Shown: positions 35,961 through 48,953 of the stretch, one piece after another
Numbering within the stretch: the first letter of the stretch is position 1
Layout of the letters: every line of letters starts with the position of its first letter
Assembly: GCA_963920665.1 (NCBI GenBank)
Contig: OY987265.1
Span: 3,601,001 to 3,665,000 of the forward strand
DNA length: 64,000 nt
Origin: Straminergon stramineum
Lineage: Eukaryota; Streptophyta; Bryopsida; Hypnales; Calliergonaceae
Reading direction: 5' to 3'
The notes under the pieces: generated by a model
The model's input: only the letters and a program-made list of their open reading frames with translations
Database searches by the model: none
What the model was told of the DNA's origin: nothing
Program-made: the position numbers and the translations under genes

Positions 35961-38747
35961 ATTAACTTGTACTCCGGAGTAGTAGCTTAGTTCTTGCCAC
36001 GTGGCGTTCTTGTCGTGAAATGCTAGATTATGCAGATATAAAAGTTACTAGGTGAAGGAAATTTAATTGCTGAATTTGCAAGTGCTATGGTGCCCATTTT
36101 TTTGAACTTGAGCAAAAGGGGACTTGTATGAAATCTCTATCTGGTGAAGAACTAAATTGAAATCTTGGAAATTAAAGGTTCCAGATGACCCTAAACTATC
36201 AGGTAGTGATGGTTGTGAGGTAACTTACCCAAACTGAATGGTGTGGTTGCGGGTTTGATACCTAGCAGTGACATGTTCTTTACCTTGTGTGAAATCAACC
36301 TCTCTTCTTGATAAAAACCCTCGCTATGTGTTTCACTCTTGTGTCAAAATAAGGAAAAACAACCTTGGAAATCACTTGTTAGTCTTAGGTGACGATTGGA
36401 AAAACCTTTTATAATGTTAAGGTGAACCCCCACATTCCCTTGTGGTTCATCCTTGGGGAAAACAATGGAACTTTTTATATGCCAACCATGATAAAATTTG
36501 GAAATTTGGAATTCATCTTTGGAATTAGAGGCCCTAAATTAACTAGGGGAAGTGGACAAAGACGAAATTAATCAAGCACGGAATAGGGGGCAATTTTTTA
36601 CATTTATCCTTGGTTGGGAGAATGAGGGGGTCAATTCAACTTGGTCCTCATGTGATGGGAATATAAATAACTCCCCGTTACATTTAAATATTTTGGAAAA
36701 ATCGCCTTGTAGGATGGACATTTTCACAATCCATACCAAATTTTCATTTTGGGGGAAAAAATCCCATGGGAGGTTCTTTACGTCAAGTAAAGAATGTTAA
36801 CTTGAGAGTTTCCATAACATTGTACAACCACGCTATGGTCCTACCTATGTTAAAAAGATAATATGCTTTGCTAGATGCTTGGGAGGAACTTATCAATTGA
36901 TCCCAAAATTGGGATTGGTTGAAGAACCATAGAAGACAATTTTGTTCAAGTAGGGGGGCTACTTTTTAAAGATGCAAAAGGCCCATGCCTTATTTGTAAA
37001 TGATGTTATGTCCCTTAACAAACCTCACCTTGAGATAAATCCTTCCAAGATGATCTTCATCTTTTATGTACAACATTGCAAGAAAAACTACCATTCACTT
37101 GTAGGGGGGATTTTTCTTAAAATAAGATTTTTGTCCTAAATTTTAGAGTTTTTTTTATGATAAGAACTTTAGGAATCTCATTCATCATAACTTCAATAAT
37201 CATTCAACTTTTCTAACTTGTGGTTCATATTGGCAAATTGCTTCTACAATGAAAATTGCAAGAATAACTTAAGTTTGTCCTTGTTTATGTTCAATTTCCA
37301 TAATTCCCTCCTTTTCAAGCATTTCTCTAGACCAATATTGCGTTTTCTAGGGAAGACCTATGAGGACAAGGGTTTATCCCATCAATGTAATTAATTGGTA
37401 AAAATGTAGGAAAACATCTTATGTTCTACATTTGAGGTGTAAATTTTTAAATTTGGATTCATAGAGCCAAATTTGTAACAAAAAAGTTTGCAAGAAATTA
37501 TCATTTGAACAATTATTCATCACTTGTATACATGTTATGATGCTTCTTTCATCTTAATTTGTAATAGTATGATCTTAAAATAATGAGGTGCTTAATATTT
37601 ATGATGAGCAAAATGTTGGTATTGTTTTGCATACTTTTGCTAATTGATAGGTCCTTTACAAGTGGAAGACAATATTTATACAATACTAGCAATGCTCTTA
37701 TTGTCTAATATAATTTGCATTTCAAATAGAATTATTTCACAATGTCAAGTACAAGGTTAATTTTGGAATGTTGTTTTTAAAAATTAAAAATTGTTTATTT
37801 ATACTAAATTTTTTAAAACTTTACTATTTTAGAACATAATCTCAAGTGTGTTGAAGTTGTCATAACATTATTCTCATATAAAGAGCAATTGACCTCAAAT
37901 GGGCCAAAACTGAACAAGGTGCTAAAATGTATGCCCTTGCAAGAATCTAATAAATTTTAGATCCATTGCCCAGAATAAAAATTATACTCTTCAAAGCTTT
38001 GGGGTAAAGGAGGGAACTTCAAGGAAAATATGCATTGTACTTTAATTGTATTAGAAATACTAAAAAAAATAGTTTTGGCAATTTTTACCCACAACATACC
38101 CCAAACCTTTAGATATGCACTAGTGAGGATGGAGAGTCTTTTCATTGGTGAACAATATTGTTGAGTTGGTTGTAGCTACTTGTTTCATAATTCTCAAGTT
38201 TTAAAAGTCTAACAACTTCCAAATATTCTACCTCGAGCCATTTTTTGAGGGGAATTGTTTTGACTTGTTTATCTACAATTTTGATATAAACTCGGGTAAT
38301 GAGATTCCTATTCACGAATACTTATATTTTTCTAGATTTAAATGAAAAATGCATCATCAACATGAATATTCTTCAATTTGTAGAAAATTCTATTGAAAGA
38401 TTAGCTAAATAAGAATCCATCTTTTCTAAATTGTTGTAATCTATTGTCAATTTTTCAGATTGATCTTTTGTACACCAATGGTAAACTTATTAGAAAGGTT
38501 GTGAAAACAACTCATCAATCAACACTAATGGGTGTCAAGACAAGTTGTTGTATCTAGATTGACAAATTCCAACTACTTTCAGAGAAAATAAAATATTCTT
38601 TGAAATACAAGGTTCCACCTAAAAAGGCAAAAGTTTAGTGTCTTCTAGGATTACAATCTTTTAAGATTATGATAACTTAGAACCACCCATGACCAACCGA
38701 GCCCCATAGTCAACATATAGGTAACGGGAAATTCAATAGAGAGATGA
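35961..38747. other. Intergenic, nothing recognised
   Basis: AT-rich with short frames of 60-82 codons lacking motifs. No repeats with clear borders were detected. Confidence 0.5.
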
Positions 38748-39666
38748 TTAACCCCTAAAGGACCAAGGCCTTTTTTTTTCAAAAAAACACTCAAAACTGC
38801 CATTTTGAGAGCAAAGAGTAAAAAATTCTGAAAATTGTATTTTTTGCAAATATAACCATAGGATCTTACACCTAACTAGTATGAAAATGTGTGGAAAAAA
38901 TTTCAAAATTTTTGACCATATAGATTGCAAGATGTCTGCGTTTAAAGTGAAGAAAACAAGTTTTTCCACACATTGCGGGACTAGGTCATTTGCCTTTGAA
39001 CCTTCTTAACTTTAATTTTTTGCACTATAGAGTTTTGAGCTTTAAATCTTTATGGTGGAGAATTGAGTTGAGAGTCTAGGTAAAAAAAGAAAATACAAAA
39101 AAAATTAATTTTTATTCTTTAAAAAATTGTTAAGTAGAAGTAGGTACAAGATAGAAGGAAAATCTAAATTATTAATATCTCTAAAATGGAATTAAAATGA
39201 ACTAATCCCAATGGTGAGATTGTTCTAGAAGGAAATTGTAATGATATGGACCTTTTTTTTGAAAAATTGTTAAAAATTACATTCAGAAATGAATCCTACA
39301 AGTTATTTTTTCAAGAAGATACTCTAAGTGCCCCAAAAACAAGATTGTCCATAACTTTCTCATAACAAATCCAAATGGAATGAATCAAATCTTTCCGTGT
39401 AGACAAAAATAAAATCTAGAAGGGGGAAAAATAAAACATAAAAAAATTCAAATTTTTGAAACTTTTTTTTGCTGCCCCCTCTCCCCTGTTTTGAGCTTAT
39501 TTGGGCATAACTTTTGTTCCCAAGCACCAAATGAAAAAAAAATTATACTCCCACGAAGCTAATCAATTTTTCTATCTTCATAAAAAGTTTCAAAAAATTG
39601 AGACCATAGGTACCTACCCGAAATCTCATTTGTCCCCTGAAAGGACAATGGTCCTTTAGGGGTTAA
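38748..39666 (-). mobile_element. TTAA-flanked TIR element, group A copy 2
   Basis: The 919-bp element starts TTAACCCCTAAAGGACCAAG and ends with the complement of TTAACCCCTAAAGGACCATT, a terminal inverted repeat of about 18 bp. It aligns in inverted orientation with 20155-21077. The internal block is present in altered form (ATAGATTGCAAGATGTCTGC near 38924). No transposase frame was found. Confidence 0.88.
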
Positions 39667-42621
39667 TAAGTAACCATTAGTTTCTTGGTTTCCCACCATC
39701 TTCTAGCCATCATTCTTATGACACATGTGCTTTGTTTCGAGAGCCAAATTAGTCTTTAGATGAGTAGTGATGGAAGAATCTATATGTTGGGGATGGATGT
39801 AGGCCAACTTTTGGCTTCTGAAATTCATAACAATTTGAATTTAAAGAAAAAAATTATGAAATTTTGTCAATGCCCATCATTTCTATCTCTCTACAAGGCC
39901 AAAAATTAACAATGCCTTTTGCTACTCTAGATCATGCACAAAATGCTTAAGTGGCTGGTAATGGGTGATTCTATTATACCACATTTTTTTTCTCTACATC
40001 TTTGTGTCACTCTCCTTCCTCCTCCTTTATTTTGTGCAACTTGAGGAGGATTTAGTCTTTTGGAGTGTCAAAGCTTCAACCTTGGCTTTCCCCTCGAAGT
40101 GACACATGTCAAAAACAAAAACAGAAATTTATGGCAACTACAAACCAAGTCACGGCATTTCACCGAGAGAATTTAGGAGCCTTGGGACCAGCAACAATAA
40201 GCGGTGACCAAATCATGAAGCCACCTTGAAAAACTGCCCATAACTTACAGAATCCAGTCTCTGCACAAATGATCAGATCTCCATTATCTATTCAACAACC
40301 AAATGTCCTTGCAACCCACACAGAAATGGCAACACAATGAACTCCCCATTGTTCCGGGAAAATTGGCAATTAACTTAGTTCAATGTTAGCCGGTGGAATT
40401 GGCAAAACAAAATAAAATGGGTGCAATTTGAAAACATCAGGAAAAATTCAATGAAACAATTTAAATTTTTTATTGAGTAAAATGTAGAGGAAAAAACGGA
40501 TTGGATACTTGAAAAAATGATTCAATATGAGAATTGAAGAAAAATAGCTAACTGGTAAAATTCAAAAATATCCCGAACACTGGAGCTCTCCAATTCATCA
40601 TTTGAGCAAGATTGGCTAGAGGATTTATAGGAGGAGAGGAATCAAAGGATGAATCAATTTCGCCTTGCAAAAAGGCAGCTCAAAAAGATGGTACAAAGAA
40701 CATTTCAAACAAATTTAAAGAAAATGTAAAAGAAATAGGAGAAGACACAAATCAATGCGTATAGAAGCCCATAATCTTTTGTTCTTTATGTACTTTGCAA
40801 ACAAACAATATACTCACATACAACAAATGAATGCAACGCCACTTGCAACTTCTAATTTGTCCTTATTCAAGCAACACAAACACAATACATAAAATACAGA
40901 CAATAACAAATAACTCTTCCTAGGAAGACAAAGAGTACTTCTACAAAGTGTAACAATGAAGATTTCGATGAATGTTCTAATTCACTTTTTGTCAACTATT
41001 CATCTATGACAAAACCTTGTGTCTTGTGGGAGTTACATGTTGAAATGGAAGTGTTGGGAGTCACAGAGGAATGGTGAACTTTGTGACTAGTTGGAACTAA
41101 CATTGTACATGTGTAGCATGTGCGGTATTAGGAAATCATGACCTTTAGAATCACGAAGGAATTAAGTGCTTAGAGAGCACTTAAAGGTGAGCTTAAGGAG
41201 CTTAAGTGTCAGGAGTGCAACACTCTCTTTGTTACCTTGTGTCTAAATCAAAAGCTCTTGAATTTCTCTTAGTAGTCTTGTTATTCTACCATTGATTTGG
41301 GTTGTGAGAATACCATCTTCAATACACTTCATTTGCCTTATATGTTCCATTGTCACTTGAACTATCTTTGTGAGAAATTCTAGACAAATTGTTGTAAGAA
41401 ACTCTCAACAAGCTACCACCAAATATACCTTCACGCTCTTCTACTCTCTCTAAACTAATGTAATAGCAAAAAATAGAAACAAGGTTCCAATACTTAATTG
41501 CATCGTTGTCAAATTTCTACAATGAAAAATCAAAGTAACAACAATACGATCTCAATTTGCATCAAGTTTGCAAGAGTAGTCTTCACTCTTCTAAATGATT
41601 ATATTCATCAAAATTCAACATGTAATCTTAAGGATAGCATTCACCGGCCATCAAAAGCATGTTGACATGTTTATGAAGAAAAAAAATTATATCAACTAGA
41701 AGCACAATGAAATGTAACTTTTCTACAAGCACCAATTCAAGATAACAACAATATATGGGGTTCATAAATAAGGGAGGGAGGCTTGTCACGTGACATGGCA
41801 TCAAATGTGACACCATATTAGATGGATGTAGTTTGTTTTATGACATTAGTTTATCTACTTTAGTCTTATTTGGGAACCTTAGGCTATTTGAGACTTCACC
41901 TTGAGTGGCATTTGATTTAGAGCAACATAGGGTTTGAGGTATTAGTTGGAAATGTCCTTTTTACTTTGTGCTTTTCAAGGAGGAGTCCTTAGTCACTTCA
42001 AAAATCCTTGTAAAAGTTAGCTCTTTGTTCATGAAGAAATTAGCTTTTTTGATTTTGTCAACTAGGATTTGGGATATTTAAGCTTCGAGGCTTCCTTGAC
42101 TTTGCATTCTTTGTCGAGTTGAGTCTTACAAGTATTTTGAGAGAAAAAATTCTTATATTATTGGAGTTGTTTAGCTATGGTGTTTGCTTTTGTGTAAAGC
42201 TTCACTTTCTCTTGCATTTGTACTTTTAGATTCTTCATTTGAGGAGTGAAGGATAGTTTGCCTTATGTGTGTGCAAATCTTATCTCTATTCTTTAGAAAA
42301 TGTTGTTTTGAGGCATTATTGTTTGAATCTCATTTTCATATTCAATGTAAGTTTATATTACTCAATTTGTTGTATATTACCATCTTTATTCACACAGCAC
42401 AGGGTGTTGAAGAATAACTCTCATCTACTAGTTAAATATAGACTTCTATATAATTTTATATTACTTCTATAAATGTGGGTTAGTTAATTCAAAAGTTGAT
42501 TGGTAGTTAATTTTAAGTTAGCTTTTACGTTAACTTTTAAGTTTTCTAATTACTTTTATTTTAATTAGTAGACTAAAAAACAATATTTAAAGGTAATAAA
42601 GAAGATATTGTTTTCTACTTC
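39667..42621. other. Intergenic, nothing recognised
   Basis: No gene or element with clear ends is seen. Confidence 0.5.
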
Positions 42622-42639
42622 TTAGGGTTTAGGGTTTAG
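42622..42639 (+). promoter_or_regulatory. Telomere-like (TTTAGGG) repeats upstream of BTB pseudogene
   Basis: TTAGGGTTTAGGGTTTAG lies about 40 bp upstream of the BTB reading frame. Telo-box motifs of this unit are known near transcription starts of plant genes; here the role is an inference. Confidence 0.4.
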
Positions 42640-42681
42640 AGTTTGTCTAATATACATTTGGGTTTCTAACACTCATATTTT

Positions 42682-43446
42682 GTGTTGTTGTTGGAGCTAG
42701 GAGATCGAGTGCAAGAGCATATAAATTGCATAGTTATTCTTGGTTATTATCAACTATTTATACATCTACTCTACAATATGGAATGCAAAAACCTGACAAA
42801 TATTGACATTTTCAAGTTCCTACCCATAGAATTTCAGAGCCTAAAGAATGAGAGACGTGCATTAGACATCCATTGTGGTCATGATGTACTATGGAGGATG
42901 TTGGAGGAAGGCCTTCATGCAGACATCATCCTTGTTGCGTAAGGAGGTTCCATGAAAGCTCACCGTGGTGTATTGGCTAGTGTTTCCCCCGTTTTCAAGA
43001 CCAAATTTCAACACAACATGAAGGAGCAACTCACATCTACTATGGACATTCCTGACATGACAATTGATGGTCTATAATTGTTCTTACTTGTGCTCTACAC
43101 CACCAATGAGTATGTAAATATTGATAGGGAAGGCATAGTGCTAATGGCAAGACTAGTTAGCAATGCAATTGACAAGCATTTTGTTGAGTTTTGGGGAGCA
43201 GTCCACAAGTATCAAGTAATGCCTAGACTCAAAAATGTGTTGCTACGGGCTTTACAAAGGAATTTGACTCCTCACAATTGTTGGGACTACCTCAATGGTT
43301 CACTGCAAGAAAGTGATGCCTCTTTTGCTTGTCGTGACTACATTCTAGACCACTTTGACGTTGTTATTGAATCAAAGAGCTTCTTGGAGGAGATGAGGTG
43401 CAATCCTCAACAAGTACAAAGCATTTTGAAAATGTTTCTAAAATGA
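42682..43446 (+). pseudogene. BTB/POZ-domain protein pseudogene
   Basis: One reading frame of 255 codons runs through the segment, broken by two in-frame TAA codons (42940-42942 and 43075-43077) and without frameshifts. After an N-terminal stretch the BTB/POZ fold is visible: a LEEGLHADIIL strand, the KAHRGVLASVSPVFKTKF segment, an SxxDIPDM strand, and FLLVLYT. A C-terminal BACK-like helical part follows (AVHKYQVMPRLKNVLLRAL and RDYILDHF). BTB proteins usually act as substrate adaptors of Cullin-3 ubiquitin ligases. The frame opens without a good ATG context and looks 5'-truncated relative to plant BTB proteins with an upstream domain. Uninterrupted sense codons on both sides suggest recent inactivation, or a processed or partial copy. 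An unusual recoded gene is possible but less likely. Confidence 0.8.
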
Positions 43447-46347
43447 CAAAATAGTCTATTGGTACTTGACAAAATAGTGGGCATTATACCTAAAGTTTAA
43501 GTTTAATTAGTCCTATTATGAGATAGTCTCTGAGCTAGCCTCTTAGGAATTGATAAGTAAAAAATTCTAATAATTTGATTCTGGAAAGGCAAAAATTGAC
43601 TTACAAATAGGGGGTTAAGGTGCATGCTCCCTTGTCCACAAATCATTTGTTTGAAATCAATGTGCCCATCAATGTTCAAAAGAGAATGAGTTGATCTCGT
43701 AGACTTCAAGAACTTGGTTCAACTTAGTTACAATAGGCTTCATGTTTGTTAGTGGAATGATTCCTTATTGCATTTACATATGATTTTGGAAGACCATATA
43801 AAGAGCTAATTGAAAAAGATTTTTGAGATGAACTTGTTGGAGTACTCATTGATGTAATTAGAATTTCAATTGTCTCTATTGAAGTTATTAATTCTACACA
43901 AGTCTATATGAAAATTTGTGGTCACCAAACTAAAACAAGCGTGTTTTGTAGCCTAATTTTCTTTTCAAAACGTACTTATCCAGAGTTAGTTTTATCTTTG
44001 GATTGCAATCTTTGTATCATTTGAAGGAGTTGGTCTACCTTCTAACTAGGCATTTCTCTTGCCACCTAGAATTTTCAACAAGGTAATTCTTTAGAACAAG
44101 TTTGTATAAGCATGATCTACATAGGTTCCTCAATTGCAAGTAGGAAGGTGGTTTAAGGTTGAGATGTTACAACAATGCTATAAGCAAAGGTTACTTATTA
44201 GTTATGAAATCCAATGTGGTTGATTCAAATGGGGATGCCAAGAAAATGAAGCAAATGAATAGTTTTGCAAATAGTTTTTTAATGAAAATTTTGCATAGTT
44301 GTTGCAATTACAATAGGGGCCTAGAAAGGTGACCTTATTGAGATGCCAAAAGTTGAATTGCTCTTTGTGACAATGTTTCCAAAAACATGCAAACTAGTAG
44401 AAATTGTCAAAGAAGCCAAAAAAATACTTTTAACTCCATAGTCTCATCCAAGCTCAATCATGTTGCTCAAATACCCCCTCCTACTAGCCAAGGTAGTCAA
44501 CCTAAAATCTTGATATTCTTGGATGAATAGCCACATTTCTACAATTTTCAGTCCTCTCCAGCATTTCAAGGTTAACATATTTGACCTTCAATGGTGGAAA
44601 GATTATATAATGTATGAATACTTGCAGAAATGGAATGCTCATACGACCAAGCAAATGACAGTTCTCAAGCCACTAGTTCTTGGGCATGAATAGATGGAGG
44701 AGGATTTAATCACTTGAGAACTCAACCCTAAAATTGTAATTGTGTCCGTGATTCTACAAGTCTTTCTGAATCGCTTTGTGCAAGGCGATGAAGGAGCCTT
44801 AGGTTAGTCCACCATCTCTATATTTTTCTATCAAGGTAGAAACTTAAAGAAGATAAATTCAAGTTTGATTATGGATTTCACCTTGAGGATCTGTTGCTAA
44901 GGTAGAACATCGTAAGGTAGAGTACAGTAAATCACAATGGAGTTGATTCCATCTCCAATACTAATCCTTGTCACCAGGAACTTGCAACGATTTAGACTGA
45001 ATTCAACATATCAGTATACACTCAGTTGACATAATTAGCAAGTAATGGCAAGGCTAATGTCTATGGTCTTTAAATGGAAATGGGGTTGTCTACTACTATC
45101 ACATAAAGCTATCTGCAACCTCCCACTTTAAAATTGCAAAAAATTTCATACATAGTGAAAAACAATTGATCTCAAAAATTTGTCTCTTGTACCCAAAGTG
45201 ATCTCTCCATATCTTAGAATAGCAATCCAGGGCAATAGAAACTGTGCGGCAAACAATACACCAAGAGGTTACAAATGAACAGCTAGAGCTTCAAATTCAT
45301 ATAAGAGGATAGGGTAAACAAAACCATCATACATTGCACCAACAAAAGTAAGAAGTCACTTGCTTTAGATCCTGCTTCAATGCTTGATCAATAAACACGC
45401 TATGGACTCTACATTACATTTGCTTGAAAAATGCATAACAATTGAGGATCACACTCTATGACCACTTGGAGCCTTGGACCATCACTGCAATACATATACA
45501 TATACATACACACACACACACACATATATATTGTTACACTAAACAACAACACATGGACAGACTTGTGTTCCAACCAATCAAAAAACGACACGTGTCTCCA
45601 ATTTCTACCAAAAAAATCCCTAGGACCCACCTAAGTTACTCATTTATGTGGCCAAGGGGAGTGAACAAAGAGGGAGAATGAAAATATTCCACGAATCCTA
45701 AAAATGAAATCCAGATCAAAGTATTGACTTAAATTCAAGCACAAGGTCCAAAGACAACTGAATCTTGAAGTGGTGTTGACAATCTCTCGAGTAGTTAAAT
45801 TATTAAAAGTATAAGGAGTAGAAGTTAAACATGAAATGTCACACATGCCCAGCTATTTTCCAAAAATCCCTTCCAAATATCTTCGGTTTCAAGTTTCTAC
45901 CAAGATAAAGTTTATGCAAAAATTTGCATAAGTAAAAGCAAATCCAAGAAATCATAATCCTAAGCAAGAGACATTATTTAAGGCCTACTAAAGAATGTTA
46001 TGAATGAACTCGAATGTAACCTCTATGGTAAGAAATCCACCATGTGGTAAGAAAAAATACTTTTCATTCTTACATAAATTGCAATCTATACAAGAAAAGG
46101 TCATACACAATGAACAATTTGATTTACCCTCTAAAGCATTTCATTTTCCAAAATGTTTTTTTTTTACATTTATGGACAAGCACCATGAATGCAAATTTTG
46201 CTATTGTTTTCCAAACCTTTTATGTAGACAAGATTATTCTTCAAGCATTTTGGCAAGTCAATTTGCTCAAAAAACAAGTTTGTATTTAGAAATTTTGAAT
46301 TTTTTTTGAATTCTCTATATTTTTAGGCACATCGAAAAAGTTTATAT
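43447..46347. other. Intergenic with a CA/TA microsatellite
   Basis: The only structure seen is the dinucleotide tract ACATATACATACACAC... at about 45491-45530. Short frames have no motifs. Confidence 0.5.
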
Positions 46348-46909
46348 TTAACCCCTCAACATCTAGATTCATCTCTGAAACTAAAAATTTTAGAAAAATC
46401 ATTATAAAGTGCTATTTGGAAGCATATTTTGGAATTGACATACAAAGAAAAGTTGTAGATTCCATCTATATAGCTAGATTCACCAATGCTATCACCAGTC
46501 TTTTTTTATAAATTTTGAAAGAGAAATTCTAAAATTCCTTCAAAATTCAATTACAAGTAAAATATTATCATTTTTTCAGTAAATTTTTTGTAATGGATTT
46601 GAAATGAGGTTCTCTTCACATGGTGATTTTTTGAAATTTTTGTGTTCTTTAAATCTATGACCTCATTTTGGCAAATCTAGTCTTGAACTAAAGTCAATGC
46701 AGTTTGACCACTTGACATACTTGCACATTTGTAATTTTAGAAAAATATGGACTCTAGTAACATCAAATCCAACCCTCAGATAGGATAACAACTTTATAAC
46801 GTATCTCCACAAATTAAAATAAGTTTCATCCAAATAGTTAGGAGGATGAAACTCTAGTTTCAATTTGTTCATTGTCTAGAAAATGGACTTTGGAGCGCTC
46901 AGGGGTTAA
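46348..46909 (-). mobile_element. TTAA-flanked TIR element, group F copy 3
   Basis: The 562-bp element is bordered by TTAA; tips are TTAACCCCTCAACATC and the complement of TTAACCCCTGAGCGCTCC. It is inverted relative to 11727-12302 and 30236-30820 and has the best preserved ends of the three. A 69-codon minus frame resembles the 71-codon frame of copy 1 (shared CKYxKWSNCIDFSS), probably by DNA homology. Confidence 0.82.
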
Positions 46910-48583
46910 GAATTGAATTTTTTTGAGGAATACATGTATACATGTAAGGAAAGCTTTTATACATTCAAATTTGGTTCATGGTAAAAAAATCCTATGGACA
47001 AGCATTTTTCAAGTTGACTTCATCTTCAGAATATTAGCAATTTAGTCTTTTCTATCATCTTGTATATCTAGTTATAGTACAATGAGTATTTTATGAAAAA
47101 TACTTTAATATTATTCATTTATTGTACAAATCAAATTCCTCTCCTAGTTCTAAAAGATACAAATTATTTCTCAAAATGTTTAAAAGGTGAACTTTCTCTA
47201 TTGAAAAATATTGAAAAAATTATGTTACATTACTTTGAACAACATGATCTTGAAGTCACTTTAGAAATAGGCTTTGGAAATTGGTGTAGAAGTAGACATA
47301 CAAGTTTAGTTTAAGACATCGTGGTTAGAAATTGCAAATTTGTCCATCCCGCCTCATTTTTTAATATATTGTTTTGCGACAATAAGGATTGGAATATGAA
47401 TTTTCATGGATTTACTAGAAAATATTTAGGCTTGATTGATACATGAGATGACCATTGAGATGACTTGAAGATGGTCTAAAGCCCGATGTTGTCCTCCAAA
47501 TCAACTTTGTCACTTGTCAAAACTATTTAAGAATTAATAGTTAATTGAATCTTTATCTCATCAAACAAAAAATATATTAAATTATTGGTTGCAAAATAAT
47601 TTTGGCCTCAATACAAATCAATATATATACCAATCAATATATATTTCAATGTACTCTATATGATATGTATCAACATCTAAAGGTATCGAATCTGCCCTAT
47701 ACAACTTATGTAGTTGCTATTCCATGGATTTGAGGCACTTAGTCCCCTCACATGTATTGCACAAATTTTGATTAATAGCAAAAATCTCTTAAGAAAAACA
47801 ATTGTGAATAACCCTAAACCCATTGCAAAACAATTGAATTCTAAGAACAACCAAAGATCTATAGTCTCAAATCCCCTTTTAAAAATGTTTAAATCAATCT
47901 CTAGCAATCAAAATAGTTAATTTAATAGGAATCAATAGTTTGAAGTGATAAAGATAGAATTTGCATTTGGAATCAATGATTTATGATAGTCCATTCTCAA
48001 AAATCAAGGCTTACTATAAGAAAAAGAGAACGAAAACCAAAAATTTTTAGAGAGTGAACTTTAGGGATAGTGTTGGCAAAATCATTATGGGTTTAATGCA
48101 TTTAATTTTGAATTGGAAAATGAAAAAGGAGCTCCTATAAAGATGATGTGCCAAAAATCAAAACTTGGTCTCGTGAATTCTGGGGTCTCAAGTTGTAGTC
48201 TTCACAAACCAACATTCTATCGATGATTATTGTCTTTTTTTTTTTTTATCAATAATTCACTTGAATAACATGGCGATGAACCAATTTTCATGATCTTAGC
48301 AAAAAGAATCGGGTGGACCTCCAAACCTTACTTGTTTCTGGACATGTTAGATTCCATCTCATTTATCCCACAATTTTCGATGATATCCACCTTCTCCTTG
48401 ACCTAGTCAAAAGTGGATGAAGAACAAACCGCTCTTCTCCTCCAATCACAATGCAGGAAACGCCTCGGCAAGGGTTCCAAGTCACCAGTAAAAATACCCC
48501 CTCACAGACCTCAATGGGCCCCCCGACACGCATTAAAAGGTCTGCGCCTGAGTTACGACACTCCATCTCCACCGCTCATTCCC
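46910..48583. other. Intergenic, nothing recognised
   Basis: AT-rich up to about 48400, then GC content rises toward the beta-tubulin B promoter. No gene is recognised. Confidence 0.5.
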
Positions 48584-48953
48584 AGATCCAACGGCCCATA
48601 CAGACTCCTCTGGAAGCGTCCTTTAGGCTCCAGATGCACTTCGGCAGGCAGTGGACCCCACCGCTTGTTCCAGGGCTGCCCGAACGATGCTCACCGCCCG
48701 ATGAACGATCCCACGGCACAGAAGACCGAGCCCGAAAAGAAACCTAATCCAGTGGGAACGGGACCTCTTTATCTCTCTCCCCCCTTCCCCCCCATCAAAT
48801 GTGTTCGGACTCCCCTCACGCACCGCGCCATTCTTGCTTCTGCTGTTAGCCGGCCTGAGTGCTCGGCTTCCCAGGATCTCTCATTCTTGTGTTTTGTGTA
48901 GCGTAGCTGCCCAGGTGGTTCGTGAGTGATCCGTCGGAGTCTCCTCAGTCAAG
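48584..48953 (+). promoter_or_regulatory. Duplicated promoter/leader of beta-tubulin B
   Basis: It matches the upstream region of gene A (27954-28328) beginning at AGATCCAACGGCCC. The shared GGGACCTCTTTATCTCTCTC block lies about 190 bp upstream of the ATG and could be the core promoter. The last part of the leader near the ATG (CGTCGGAGTC) is also shared. Retention of promoter homology suggests similar expression of both genes. Confidence 0.6.
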
